DNA from: Nectonema munidae
Lineage: Eukaryota; Nematomorpha; Nectonematoida; Nectonematidae
DNA: 64,000 nt
Direction: 5' to 3'
NCBI GenBank assembly: GCA_030549495.1
Contig: JAUIRK010000918.1
Span: forward strand, 1 to 64,000
Shown: positions 11,171-22,130 of the stretch, in pieces
Position numbering within the stretch: position 1 is the stretch's first letter
Layout of the letters: every line of letters starts with the position of its first letter
The notes under the pieces: generated by a model
Told to the model about the DNA's origin: nothing
The model's database searches: none
Seen by the model: only the letters and a program-made list of their open reading frames with translations
Position numbers and translations under genes: made by a program

Positions 11171-11732
11171 TTTTATCATTCCAAAAAAGGAGAATAAAGT
11201 TAGTTTCATCCAGAATTTCGTATTCACTCGCGAACTTTTCAAATGGGAAAGACTCAACCTAGGAGGAGTCACCTCTCTTATCTACACTAGTAACAGGGGC
11301 GCACATCCGGGGGGGCGAAAATGACCTTCGCCCCCCCCCCCCCCCCCGCCCCAATAATTTTCTATAAGTAAGAGTTGCTGCTTGTTTATAAAACATGTAT
11401 GATGATCGCATTTTTCCTATCGAACATATTTTACAGACGATGCGTGAGAGCTATATAATAATAATCAATTGCTTCAATATGCACACAATAAGTAAGCAAT
11501 GTTTATCACAGTGTCTTCTCTTTGTAGTATTTTTTAGAACACACATGTTGATGATACGCTAGATTTTCTCATCTTCTGTCAAGTGATTCTATTTCTTTCT
11601 CTCTCCTCTGTTTTTCTCTCCCGCTTTCTCTGCTAAAACTCAATCATTGACTCAAGCTCATTCAAGCTCTCTTCTTTCATTCAAGCCCTCTTCTCTTGTT
11701 AAGCTCTCCAATCTTTAAGCTCTCTTCTCTCT

Positions 11733-11930
11733 AGTGTCGTATCTAGGCTGGGCATGAGGGGCCGTGCCCACACTCCTATGTACCGCATGGTGCCCCATGC
11801 GTCTTATGCGATATCAGTTTTTGAAAATTTCTCCAATGAAAGGATTAAGAAAGTATAAATAATGTTGCGCAAGTTTTTTGTTTTTAAATTGTGCCCCTTC
11901 TATCAACTTTTTTTGGCTACACCACTGCTT
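11733..11930. mobile_element. MITE of the AGTGGCGTAGCCA family, nested in the hAT element
   Basis: It begins AGTGTCGTATCTAGGCTGGG and ends TTTGGCTACACCACT, an imperfect inverted pair related to the ends of the element at 30260-30423. The central text GGGGCCGTGCCC ... GGTGCCCCATGCG and a later GTGCCCCTTC are typical of these poly-G/C MITEs. No clean target duplication. Confidence 0.45.
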
Positions 11931-12416
11931 CTGTCTAATTTGCATTTAGAGTTAAGTTAAAATAGTTTTCAATCTTTATAATAAATAAAATAATTTCAAT
12001 TTTATTTCAACAAAAGTCACTTAATCTTTATCACTACGTTTGCTACATTTTGTAACATTTGAAAACTTTAATTTTTCAAGTCAAGAAATTTTTTTCAATA
12101 GTTATTTGGGAATGAATATTTTGATTATCTATTCAGTTTAAAAGCACGAATACTCTATTTGCTTAATATTTGAGCAGAGATATTTTTTATAATGTTCGAT
12201 TGTTAAATTTTATAAGTAACACTGTACATAATCAAATCACTTTTTTTAAGAAAATTTGTTGATTATTATAATAAAAATATAGTATCGAAACAAAATGTTT
12301 CAGTTGTTAAAAATGTACTTGATCTATTTATGACAGCTGTCAGAATTTTATTTGAGACAGAAATATTCAAAAAAACGCAATGATTTTCTTTTCTCGTATG
12401 CTTTGATTTATGTTAG

Positions 12417-12704
12417 TTTGGTCCTCGGACATTTCGCCCCATTATTTTCATAAGACAGTTCGCCTCATTATTTTCATAAGACATTTTGTTTCATGGACAA
12501 TTCGCCCCGTTATTTTCATAAAACATTTTGTCTCATGGACAATTCTAAAAAATTAAGAGATAAATTGATTAATTTGAAATAATTTAATAGAGATAAAATA
12601 AACAAGAATATAAAATTTTTTAATAATTTTACACATATAATAAGCAAAGATGGATGAAATTAATAGCCTATGAGACAATTTGTCAGGGGGGCAAAATGTC
12701 TGTC
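12417..12704. mobile_element. Mutator-like MITE with internal repeats, nested in the hAT element
   Basis: The left end GGTCCTCGGACATTTCGCCCC is mirrored on the right by GGGGCAAAATGTCTGTCGACC. The left side holds three diverged copies of CATTTCGCCCCATTATTTTCATAAGA (about 12428-12545), a subterminal repeat as in some MULEs. Possible imperfect flanking repeats are GTTAGTTT and GTTATTTA. Confidence 0.55.
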
Positions 12705-13024
12705 GACCGTTATTTAAATAATTTTTTAATTATAAGGGCTAGTAGCTACTTAAATGTTGGCTTTTGCTGCTTATAAAAACTTGAAAATATCAAATAAACT
12801 CTAATTCTTTATGCCTTCTATTATTTTTAAATTATTCTGAGAACAGACGGTTCCATTTAATAGTGAAAATTGCTTTATTAGTTTATTTTGTTTCCTTTCT
12901 CTCTTATGTTAATTATGTAGCAAATTTTTCAATTTTGAGTAAAAGGTAAGGTGCAGCGGATGTATTTTCATTAACCAGGTACTGATGTACCCCTTATGTC
13001 AAACTCTAAACAAATTCGTATCGA

Positions 13025-13092
13025 TGAGGAATTGAATCCAGAGGCTTCCGTGATATGTCCATCATCTCAACCAACCTGCCATGCCACCCATA
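13025..13092 (-). repeat. tRNA-like (SINE head) sequence
   Basis: On the minus strand it reads GGTGGCATGGCAGGTTGGTTGAGATGATGG ... AAGCCTCTGGATTCAATTCC. There is an A-box-like TGGTTGAGATGATGG and a B-box-like GGATTCAATTCC at about the spacing of a tRNA gene. No acceptor stem pairs, so this is a tRNA-derived SINE fragment, not a tRNA. Confidence 0.45.
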
Positions 13093-13625
13093 GAGTATGC
13101 TGTAGGGGATACGTGAAATTAGTTTTCAAAAAACTTAAATTATGCTCTAAAAATTTTTAGTTTTTGTTGAAGCTATATAACTTTTTCTGATAGACTTTTT
13201 TTCCTTAAAAGTTATTATAAAAGGCAAATAATCATTGCAAAATGTTAACAGTTATTTTACTTTTTGTAGCTTGTATCAATTTAGCTTTTAATCTATTTTT
13301 GAATGATGCTGAGTAAAATGAAATAATGCGATCTTAATTTTTTGTTTTATTTTTGTTTGCACAATTATAACTTCGTTTTATACCCTTGCCCCTGAATCAA
13401 TCACATTTTTTCATATAAACATCGCAGGGTGTCTAGTAAACTCTTTGCCTTTAGACTACATTCACTCATATAAAACTATCCAACCTTCAGTTATTTGATT
13501 TTTCTATGAATCAAATATCCTTTCATCAATTCCAGTAATGTGCCTGGTAGACTACTTCATTTTTAAAATGAAAAGCCTACTCCACCCCCTAACATTTTTG
13601 GATTTTTTTAACTAGTGTATATTCG

Positions 13626-14262
13626 ATGGTTGTAGGTAAAAATGCCCTCGGAAAAAAGGCCTCCGTAAAAAATGCCTTCAGAAAAAATGCCCCCCAATTA
13701 AAAAATAGGAAAAAATGCCCCCTAATTTTTGATTTTCAGGATTTTTTTAAATTATATAAATATTTTTATTTGGTACCGTTTTGAAAGGTTAAATTTCTTA
13801 ATCTATAGGGTTTTTTCTTTATAAAGTTCTTGAAAACAATAGCAAAGGTGCAGATTTGTGAGAATGTGTCTTAAAATCAATTAAAATACAAATTATATTT
13901 AGAAAGTGTCCTGATACACACAAAGTCCAAAAATATTTGCTGTTTTATAAAAAAAAAATTTTGTATTTAAAAAATTGTCGTATGCTGAGTTTTTTAGTTT
14001 ATTTTAATTAAATTTTAAATGTTTTAGATGAAAGTTAACTTTTTTTTTTACAAAAAATCTTTATTTGACATATCTTTTTTAAAAATTATTAATAATTTTT
14101 CGAATTTTTTTGTGTTGGGACATTTTTTCCTAATTTTAAATTGGGGGCATTTTTTCCTACTTTTTAATAGGGGGCATTTTTTTCTACTTTTTAATTGGGG
14201 GCATTTTTTCCTACTTTTTAATTGGGGGCATTTTTTTCGGGGCATTATTTCTGGGCACTATA
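13626..14262. mobile_element. Mutator-like MITE with GGGGGCATTTTTTCC repeats
   Basis: The left part (13626-13730) has several copies of AAAAAATGCCCCC-type text. The right part (14115-14262) has five copies of GGGGGCATTTTTTCCTAC on the same strand, that is, inverted relative to the left. Just outside, TATATTCGAT occurs on both sides (about 13616-13625 and 14263-14272), a plausible 10-bp target duplication. Mutator-like elements are known for 9-11 bp duplications and long repetitive ends. The 92-codon frame over the right arm is made of the repeat and is not a gene. Confidence 0.6.
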
Positions 14263-15639
14263 TTCGATATGAAAATTTAATTAAAATATTTTCGCTGGAA
14301 GTATAGTATTTAAATTCACCAATTTTGTAAAAAAAAAATATAAAGTAGACTTATAAATTTAGTACTTTAGGTATGCGCTGAATACACTGTATTTTAAAGG
14401 ATTACTCGAATATTTGGTCTCCCGTGGTATTTCCAGACCATCAATTTTGAAAATTGCAAGAAAAAAATTTCGCCCCCCCCCCCAATAATTTTGAGGATGT
14501 GCGCCCCTGACTAGTAACCTCTTTAACTACGCTTGCAAAATTGATTTAAAAATGCCTTTTATGGCATCCGAATTCATCCTGCGTACCAACGTCTCTTTGG
14601 ATTCAGAACGCATAACAAGACATACACTTTCGGCAGACTCCCGATGGTTGCGAACTTCGCACCGTGAACCCTGCAATACACCATCAACAAGTTACTCGCC
14701 TGTTTTATGGAAGATAAAGACACCTGCAAGGTAAACATATACCTTGACGATATACTCTCATGGGCAAAACTTACTTCGAAACATACAAGTTCGAACTCGT
14801 ATACTTTTTAAAGACTGAATGTAACATCCTAATTAATACAGAAAAATCAGTTTTAACGCCTAAGAGACGAATCAAATACCTGGGAGTTATCATCAATCTA
14901 CAAAAAAAAACAAGATAGAATTGGAAAACAAGGTAAAAAGAAACTGCCATATGGCTATTCTTAGCCTCCTACAAGAAAACTCCCCCTTCATCACCAAAGC
15001 TAAACAGAGTATGCTCAGCTACTTAAACTACTACCTGGGAACCATCCTAACTTATTCAAGATCCTCAGCCAAGGATATCAGCCAAAAGACAAGGACATTC
15101 ATAAATTCTGGCTTCTACTTTGGAACCGGATACAAGTACCTATAACGTTTCAGAATATTCTTATCTAGAACAAAAGTATCTATGTGGACGCAACCGAATC
15201 ACAAATGGGCATTTGTACCATAGAAGAAACTACTGCCTCAAATTCAACTACTTTCAAAGAATTGAAACTATGGAAAGTATAGCTCTCGCTATCGCTGGCA
15301 CACGGAAAGCAGGCCAATGTAAAATCTTTTCCGATAGCAAAACTGCAATGGGAAGCTGCAGGAATGGAAAAAGTTCAAGTAAAAACTTAGACTTCAAAAA
15401 AATGCAAACATAAATGAATAAAGTAAATTTTTTTATTTAAATCTAATTATCATAAAAGTAAAAAATATTTTTAATAAAACTCTAAAATTATGAAAAAGAA
15501 ACTTTTTAAAGTAATTCTAATAAAATTTTTAGATTTAAAAGTTTTAGGAAAAGAAAAAGCAATTTTTTTAATTTTTGTTGAAAAATTGCGAATGTGCGAA
15601 ACCGCGAATATTGAATCGCGAATACGCGGGGGTCAACTA

Positions 15640-16385
15640 TTTTTAAAAAATCTATTCGAAAATAGTTTTTATAATAATCATAAAATAAATAGAAAAGAAT
15701 AGCGAATAAATAACTAATAGTAAAAAAAGAAAGAAAAAACATCACAAAGGAAAGATTATACAAACGTTACGAATCATATATGAAGACAGCGCAAAAAATA
15801 TTTATGTATACTTATAGAGAAAATTATTCAGAATACTCAAGATGAGGGTATATTCTATAAATAGGAGTTAGTGTTGCTAGGTTGAATAAAAAAATTTATG
15901 ATAATCAACATTTAAAAGAAGCATTTCCTAATTCACTCAATTCGAAGAGCACACAGAAGGTTAAAGAAAGCCGCTGGTTGTGTGACGCTATCACTAAGAA
16001 ACAATCCTCAATATTATAATTCATTTCATATTTACTTATAAAGTATTCTTTTATTATTATAAAACGAAGTCCAAATGAGTCCCGAGTTATATAAAAATTC
16101 ATTCTAAAAGCAAATTACACTACATTAAATACCTTTTAGAAGTTAATAATAAAATTAATAATTTTATTAATTAATAATTATGAAGCAATAAAACAAGATA
16201 ATCAAATAAAACTTAACATACTTATAGATCTTGAGTCTCTTATTCAGAAAAAAATATAATTTAGCTATATTATTAAAATTATATTTTTTTATAGTTAAAA
16301 AAGTTCAAAAATTTAGTTTTTTCCTTCATTTCTATTGTATCGATGATCAGAAGCAATGTCTATCCAAAAAAGATTAAAATAACGA
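15640..16385. other. AT-rich stretch without a recognised gene
   Basis: The right flank of the Tigger-like element. Frames at 15506-15763 and 15905-16102 (minus) are low-complexity or featureless. Confidence 0.4.
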
Positions 16386-16389
16386 AAGT

Positions 16390-16462
16390 CACGATTGGGA
16401 ATTGAACCAAGACTATTTGGATCGAGACCATACGCTTCTATCACTAAGGCATCTACGTGGAA
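16390..16462 (-). repeat. tRNA-like (SINE head) sequence
   Basis: Minus strand: GATGCCTTAGTGATAGAAGC (A-box-like TAGTGATAGAAG) and, about 33 bp on, CTTGGTTCAATTCCCAATCG (B-box GGTTCAATTCC). No stable cloverleaf. Probably the head of a tRNA-derived SINE related to the one at 13025-13092. Confidence 0.45.
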
Positions 16463-17964
16463 TTTAAGTTTATATAGAAAAACGAACACATATTTTATTT
16501 TTTCAAAAAATTTTCAAATAGATGGCAAAGATTTGTAGAAAATATAAAAGTTATTCAGGGCAAAATAAAATTAGACCTTACAATAAAATTAAATAAATTA
16601 ACATCTATATTATTATCTGTTTTGGTTACACCCATGTTGGGGCTTGAGATAAATTCAAGAAAGTTGTAACAACGGTCAATCTAGCGGGTGCTGGAGCAGG
16701 GATCTTTTTTAGCACTACATATTGTATAAATTTCTAAACGTATATCAGAGGTCTGGCAAAACCTCCAGGGAGACAACTTGCCAGACCTTATTATATATTT
16801 AAATTTATAAATCGTAAAATGGTAAAAAAAATATACTTAAAATAAAAATTTTTAAAAATATTTCACATATTTTTGGGACCTAGAATCCTACGTCTCGAGC
16901 GAAGCGAGAGACAACATTCTTATCCTAGTAATAATAATAATAATAATAATAATACCAATACTAATACGATTTTTTAAAAAGGTTTAATTGTCTGATATGC
17001 AGAATGAATTAAACTGTTTTTCAATAATTTTTTTCATTATATATATATATATATCATTAGAAAGCTTATCGTTTGCTACATACTCTAGAATAATTTATTT
17101 TTGCAAAAGTTTTAAAAAATTTTAATAAATGGACTTTATTTCGAAAAATTTGTTCTAAATTTTTGAAAATTATTTCGAAACAATTTTTATTTAGTTTAGA
17201 TTCGACTATTAATATAGCATTCCTTATATTTATACAGACAGTGTGCGAAGAATAAATCATATTATTGATTCTTACACGCTTGTTATCGATTTTAGCGCAT
17301 AACTATGCGAAGAAAGGTTAACACATGTTGCATTAGGCGTTTGTGAGCGCAGTGAATTCTTATTTCGCATACGATTCACCACAGCTTTAGCACGCGGGTG
17401 TGGTTTATTTTATCGGGCTAGTGTAGGCTTAGTTTATTTGTAGTCTTCCTAGCTTAAATTTTAGTCAAATATTAAAACGCTTATAACTTTCACATTTCTC
17501 AACAAAATGCATCATGCGATATACCAAATTAAAGCATTTTTTATGGGCTTTCAGAATACATTACTTAATCATAAGTACTTGAGAAATACCTTTTTGCTGG
17601 TTTTATATTCCATGAGCTTCATTACCATTAATTAGCAGTTGAGGGATGCATTTTAAACTAAAGCTTGTTTCATTTTGGTAAATTTTCACCTATATTCTGT
17701 AACAATTTCCAGCACAATTATAAAACCACTCTACTATCAGAATCTAAATTTATTTGTAGATTTATATAAAATAGTTTTAGTTTTCGGTTTTTTATAAATT
17801 AACCTTCGTTTTTTACTTATAACTTTTGAATTAGTTCTCCAAAATTTAAGTGTGGGTTTGATTTACACTTTGATTCCTCAAAAAAATGTTTTGGATAAAT
17901 ATTATTTTTATTATTGTTTACTGCATATATATTTCTAAAGATAAGATAAATAGATCAAAATATG
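16463..17964. other. AT-rich stretch with simple repeats and a small hairpin
   Basis: It holds a short hairpin (AGGTCTGGCAA at about 16748 and TTGCCAGACCT at about 16777), an (AAT)n run at about 16927-16952, and a (TA)n run at about 17038-17054. No gene is recognised; the minus frame 17066-17260 is featureless. Confidence 0.5.
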
Positions 17965-20184
17965 TGTTTTAATCGGTAGGACTTTTTACCCAAATACACC
18001 CAAATATGTTCTTTATTTACAAATAAGAACTTGAAATTAAAAATAATATTAAATAAATGCTTAAAATAAAAATATACACAGATATTTAAGTTTGAACGAG
18101 CGCTTGAAATAGAGTATTGTTATATATTTTTATGTCACCCATTTCATTGCCAGGCCACACATATTAGTAGGTAGGTAGGTAGGTATGGGGATTTCTAAGC
18201 ACTTTCCAGCTGGAGCTGATATGCTTGCAAGTCTGCTGGAATTTAGTCTTTAAAGTGTAAGTTTAGTCTTTGTGGGACTTTCTGAAATAGAAAAAAAAAT
18301 TTGGAAGATTTTCATGGCTGTAGACACTAGACTGTTTTGTAGAATGCATGGGTTAGTGATGATAATGGCTTATTGTTATTGGATATTTGAGGGAGGAATG
18401 AGTGTTTGGTTTGCAGAGAGTATTGGTTCGATTGTAGTTATGAGAAGGGAGAGATGTTTGATGAGTAATGTGTGTTGTAGAAGATCATGTAGAGAGGATG
18501 GAATATCTTTAAAAAAGTAGCGGCTTTTTTCAAGGAGTTGGTGTCGGTGAGAATAAAAAATTGGACAATAAAGGAGAATATGTATAGGTGTTTCAATGTA
18601 CGAACAGCTGAAACGACAGAAAGGGTTTGAGTGAAGTTTGAATTTGAAGAAGTATGCATTACAAGGGCAATGGGATGAGAGCCAGCGAATGATGTTCCGA
18701 GGGAGTGAGTGAAAGTGTTTGTTTAAAATGAGTTGTGATAATGGCATAGATGTCGGAAGTGATGTGATGGTTGAGTCAATAGATTGTTGCCACTGCAGTA
18801 GTGTAGAGTTAGTTATAGTGTTTGTAAATGTGGAGATGGGTAGAGAAAATAAGGGTAGGATCTGTGAATCGGAGATTTTTGATTTTGCAACGTAATCGAC
18901 GAGGTAATTTTCGAAACAGCTGGAATGAGCTGGGCACCAGACGATTTTTAATTCAAAGTGATTAGATAGGTGAATAAGTTTGCTTGCTAAACTAAAAGTT
19001 GAGTGTGAGATTTTTTCTTTTCAAGTTTTAGGTCATTTATTAAATTTTGCGAGTCTGTGAAAAAAGTGATATATTTGAAGGAGGTAGAAAAGGAAGTTAG
19101 GTTATTAAGGAGAATGTTGCAGGATAGTAATACTGCATGAATTTCTGTTTCGTGTGCAGTGATTTCTGGATCTAGGTTTGTGTGCTGGATGGGAATGGTT
19201 TTTTTGTGTTTTGTAGGAAGAATGCGCATGCAGCTGAAGAGCGGTGTTGTGATTTGGAACCGTCAGTGAAAATTGAAAGCGAACTGATAGTATTTGTTGT
19301 ACGTTGGTGAGCTATAGAATTTAGGGCAAGATATCTATGGTGACAGATGTTAGTGGTGTAAGGAGGAGACGAAGAAGGGTGGATAAGCTCAATTGGGTGA
19401 TTTAATGGTAGCACTTGATAAGATGTTTTGTTAGGAACAAACTGAATTAATAAGGAATTGTAGTACTGCAGTGATTGGGATGTTTGGGTTGTGTAAAGTT
19501 TGGTGAAAGGATGTGGTGGGGGTGTAGAGCAGAATGTTATAAGGTAATTTTTAAGAAGCGTTTTCTTTAGATTGAGATGTAGGGGTAGCGTGTTAGTGAA
19601 TAATTCAAGTTTTGTAGTTGGTGTAGTGTGATAGGCATTGGTGATAGAAAGGAGACACAGGCGATGAATTTTGTTGAGATGAGTAAGGGATGACTGATGT
19701 CTCAACTCTGAGCCCCATGAAAGAACTCCATATTTGAGGACAGGGAAAATGAGACTTTTATAAATGAACTTTGTGATTTTTGGGGAAAGTCTCCATTTGT
19801 AAGAATTTTTGTTTTTAAGAGAGAAAAGGGTTTTGACTAATTTTTGTGAGGTTCTTTTGAAATTAGTAGAGAATTTTAAGTTGGATTGGAAAGTGAGCCC
19901 AAGATATTTTACTTGGTTCTGTGGAACTAATTTGTTTGTTGTGTTAAGTTGTAAGGGTAAAGGTTTGATTCTTTTGCGTGTGAAATGTATTAAGTAGGAT
20001 TTATTAGGGTTAAAGGAAATTTTGTATTGTTGCGATTTGAATTGAATTTGTTTTAGTAAGGAAGCAGATTGTTTAAGATTTTCGTTTTGCTCAAAACTAG
20101 AAAAAGAGAAAAGAAGGTCGTCGGAATATCCCTCAGAAAAGTCAGAGTTGTTGTTGATAAAAGCAAGAAGGGGGTTGATGAGTA

Positions 20185-20967
20185 TTAACCAAAGTAGGTC
20201 AGATAAGCTGCCACCTTGAGGAGTAGAGAGAGAGAGAGCTCGCGAATATATGAGTTGTTGTTTTCAGTTAGAATTAGAATGCGATGGTTGAGGTAATTGT
20301 GTATGAACTTTATCATGTATGTGGTGTAGGTGTTATCTATGAGGTTGTTAATGATAGCTGGGTTCCAGGCAGTGTTAAAAGCATTTTCGATATCTAGGAA
20401 TAAAGATGAGGCTATTTTATGATTTTTTAGTGCAGATTCGAGGTAAAGCGTGAGGCGAGAAAGTGCTAGTTCTGAGTTTTTGTTGGGAAGATAGGCAAAT
20501 TGGTTAGCGTGAATGAGTCGATTTTTTAAGCTATAATGTAGCAGTCTCTTCCTGAGAATTTTCTCTAAAATTTTGCCTATTGTGGTTAAAAGAGATATGG
20601 GGCGCCAATTTTTTATGTTATTGAGATCTCGATTGGGTTTAGGAATCAAGATTAATTTGTTAATTTTCAAGATATTGGGAAAGTAGCCTTGTCTTAAGCA
20701 ACTGTTGAATAATTGAAGTATGTGGGGATAGATAATATGGTATGCTTTGCCAACGTGTTTCATGGATATGTGGTCGTAACTGCATGCTAGTTTGGGTTTA
20801 AAGGAGTTTACGGCGTTGCTGAGTTCTGTAATGGTGATTCGTGGAAAATCAAAGGTGTTGGTGTTACGTAAATATGATTGAGTTTTAAGTCTTATGATGG
20901 AATTGTGAATGTTGTCGGTTATTAGTGAATCGGATGGAAAAAGTGAAGTAAGAAATGAGGGGTTCAA
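20185..20967 (-). pseudogene. LINE ORF2, reverse transcriptase part
   Basis: The frame carries RT fingers and palm: ACSYDHISMKHVGKA, ILIPKPNRDLNNIKNWRPIS, GKILEKILRKRLL, NQFAYLPNKNSELALSRL, SLFLDIENAFNTAWN. It ends at a frame change in a GA run at about 20221-20237, after which the next frame has TPQGGSLSD and GYSDDLLFS. The RNase H continuation is at 19705-18987, and a C-terminal Cys-rich tail at 18747-18376 (CPCNAYFF..KL..NPFCRFSC). Confidence 0.85.
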
Positions 20968-21110
20968 GTGTGATGTTTCAGTGTTGTTTGCTAGAAGTAT
21001 ATGGGAAGGTAAGGGAGATGAGGATTTTTTATTAGTGATTTTATGAATAGTGCTCCAAGGGTTGGAAGGAGTTTGAGTGGTGAATTTTTTCCAGGCTTGT
21101 TTTTTTAGCT

Positions 21111-22130
21111 TTATTGATTTCTTTTTTGTATACTTTTTTTTAGTAGGTAGTGATGTTGAATATTATCATGGGTGTTTATTTTTCTTATAAGTTTTGATGA
21201 ACGTTTGAGTTGGTGTTTTAGATTGTTCAAGTAGGAGTTCCAGAAATAGGCGTTTTTGCGTTTTGGAAAGGGGTTGTTAGGAGTGGAAGAGAGAATAGAA
21301 GTTGAAATTGTTTTGTTAAGGAATAAAGCTGATTTCTCTAGTTCTGATGTTGTATTAGTTTTCCTTTCGGTATTGTATAGTTTGGATTGTAGGGTTTTTA
21401 GGAATGCTGTCCAGAAAATGTGTTTGCCAATGGGGTGGTTGTGTTGGATCTTTTTGTGTACATTAAGATTGGCTTGGAAAGATATAAACGAGTGGTCTGA
21501 AGCTGAGGGTGTATCACAAATCTTCCAATTTTTTATGATTTTAATGGTTTCATTTGAGATAATGGTAATGTCATTGTGGGATTGATATACTTTGTCTAGG
21601 TGTTTTCGTTGAAAAGTTGGTGATGTGTTAGAATCAGCTATAGTGAGGTTATGGGCAGAAAGGAAATTGAGGGTTTGCAAACCACGAAGATTTTGTTTTG
21701 TATCCCATAAATATGAGCGTGCATTTAGGTCTGTAGAAATAATGAGGAAAAAACTTTTGTTAATGTGGTTTTTTATTTGGGTTAATACGTTATCAAAACG
21801 ATAGGGAATGGGATGTAAAGAAGAGGGTTGTGAGTAAAGAGAACAGAAGATTAGTGGGGTAGTGGTGGAGTGGATAAGAGTGAAGATGTAGTTAGAGTTA
21901 GAGAATTGGTATAATGGTGTATTTAGAATGGATGTTTTTATTATGATGCAAGCGGAGTAATCGTCTAAAGGGGGTATGTGTATGAGTTTGTATTGGTCAA
22001 ACAGGTGAGGCATGCGTGTGTAGGGTTCGTTGATGGATATTACATCGTATTGTTGAGAAAGAATTATATTAATAAGGTTATCCCATGCGGTTTTAGAATG
22101 ATTTAAATTGATGTGCAGAAAATTTAACAT
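21111..22130 (-). pseudogene. LINE ORF2, endonuclease part
   Basis: A 339-codon frame starting at ATG 22130, only about 60 bp after the last ORF1 zinc knuckle. It holds the whole AP-like endonuclease: MLNFLHINLNHSKTAWDNL at the start, INEPYT (catalytic Glu region), STDLNARSYLWD (Asp/Asn), and SASDHSFISF (final Asp-His pair). It nicks target DNA to prime reverse transcription. The frame is lost at 21.11 kb, just before the RT domain. Confidence 0.85.

Larger units (their letters stand above)
11294..14509. mobile_element. hAT-type element, 3.2 kb, non-autonomous
   Basis: It has perfect 15-bp terminal inverted repeats, CAGGGGCGCACATCC at 11294-11308 and GGATGTGCGCCCCTG at 14495-14509. It is flanked by a perfect 8-bp target duplication ACTAGTAA (11286-11293 and 14510-14517). 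Next to each end is a poly-C tract and CCCCAATAATTTT. I see no transposase inside; instead there are smaller elements: a MITE at 11733-11930, two Mutator-like MITEs and a tRNA-like SINE piece. The perfect ends and duplication suggest a fairly recent insertion. A related end lies at about 27650. Confidence 0.85.
11140..15420 (+). mobile_element. Retroelement fossil (RT and RNase H part), split by a hAT insertion
   Basis: A reverse-transcriptase fragment lies on the plus strand inside the Tigger-like element, where it replaces the start of the transposase gene. The first RT motifs are at about 11.15-11.29 kb. The palm region with a YLDD active-site box is at about 14.55-14.90 kb, followed by a thumb-like region and, at about 15.18-15.40 kb, an RNase H-like segment. 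The hAT element 11294-14509 interrupts it. It is broken, with several breaks, and has no gag part or terminal repeats in view. The RT looks like the LTR/DIRS/pararetrovirus side of the tree rather than a LINE, but the family is unresolved. It is older than the hAT insertion. Confidence 0.6.
9444..15637 (-). mobile_element. Tigger/pogo-like DNA transposon carrying nested insertions
   Basis: Inverted terminal repeats mark both ends: GTTGACCCCCCGTATTCGCG from 9445, and on the right the complement of GTTGACCCCCGCGTATTCGCG ending at 15637. Both are followed inwards by further CGCGAATA motifs, and TA dinucleotides flank them (9442-9443, 15638-15639), as expected for pogo/Tc1-mariner elements. The transposase is on the minus strand (11170-9700). 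The span of about 6.2 kb is inflated by a retroelement fragment at about 11.14-15.42 kb and a hAT element inside that. The first ~100 residues of the transposase (psq-type HTH) are not present. Confidence 0.8.

Noticed and set aside
13025-13092. Functional tRNA gene
   Set aside because: Only A- and B-box-like motifs; no pairing acceptor stem or anticodon arm. The same holds for 16390-16462.
14028-14306. 92-codon frame with repeated FFLLFNWGHFF
   Set aside because: It is the translation of the GGGGGCATTTTTTCCTAC repeat; its minus-strand mirror (KSRKKCPQL) is the same artefact.
18272-18520. Plus-strand frame of 82 codons
   Set aside because: Antisense to the LINE C-terminus and 3' UTR.
21256-21585. 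Plus-strand frame of 109 codons
   Set aside because: Antisense shadow of the LINE endonuclease frame.
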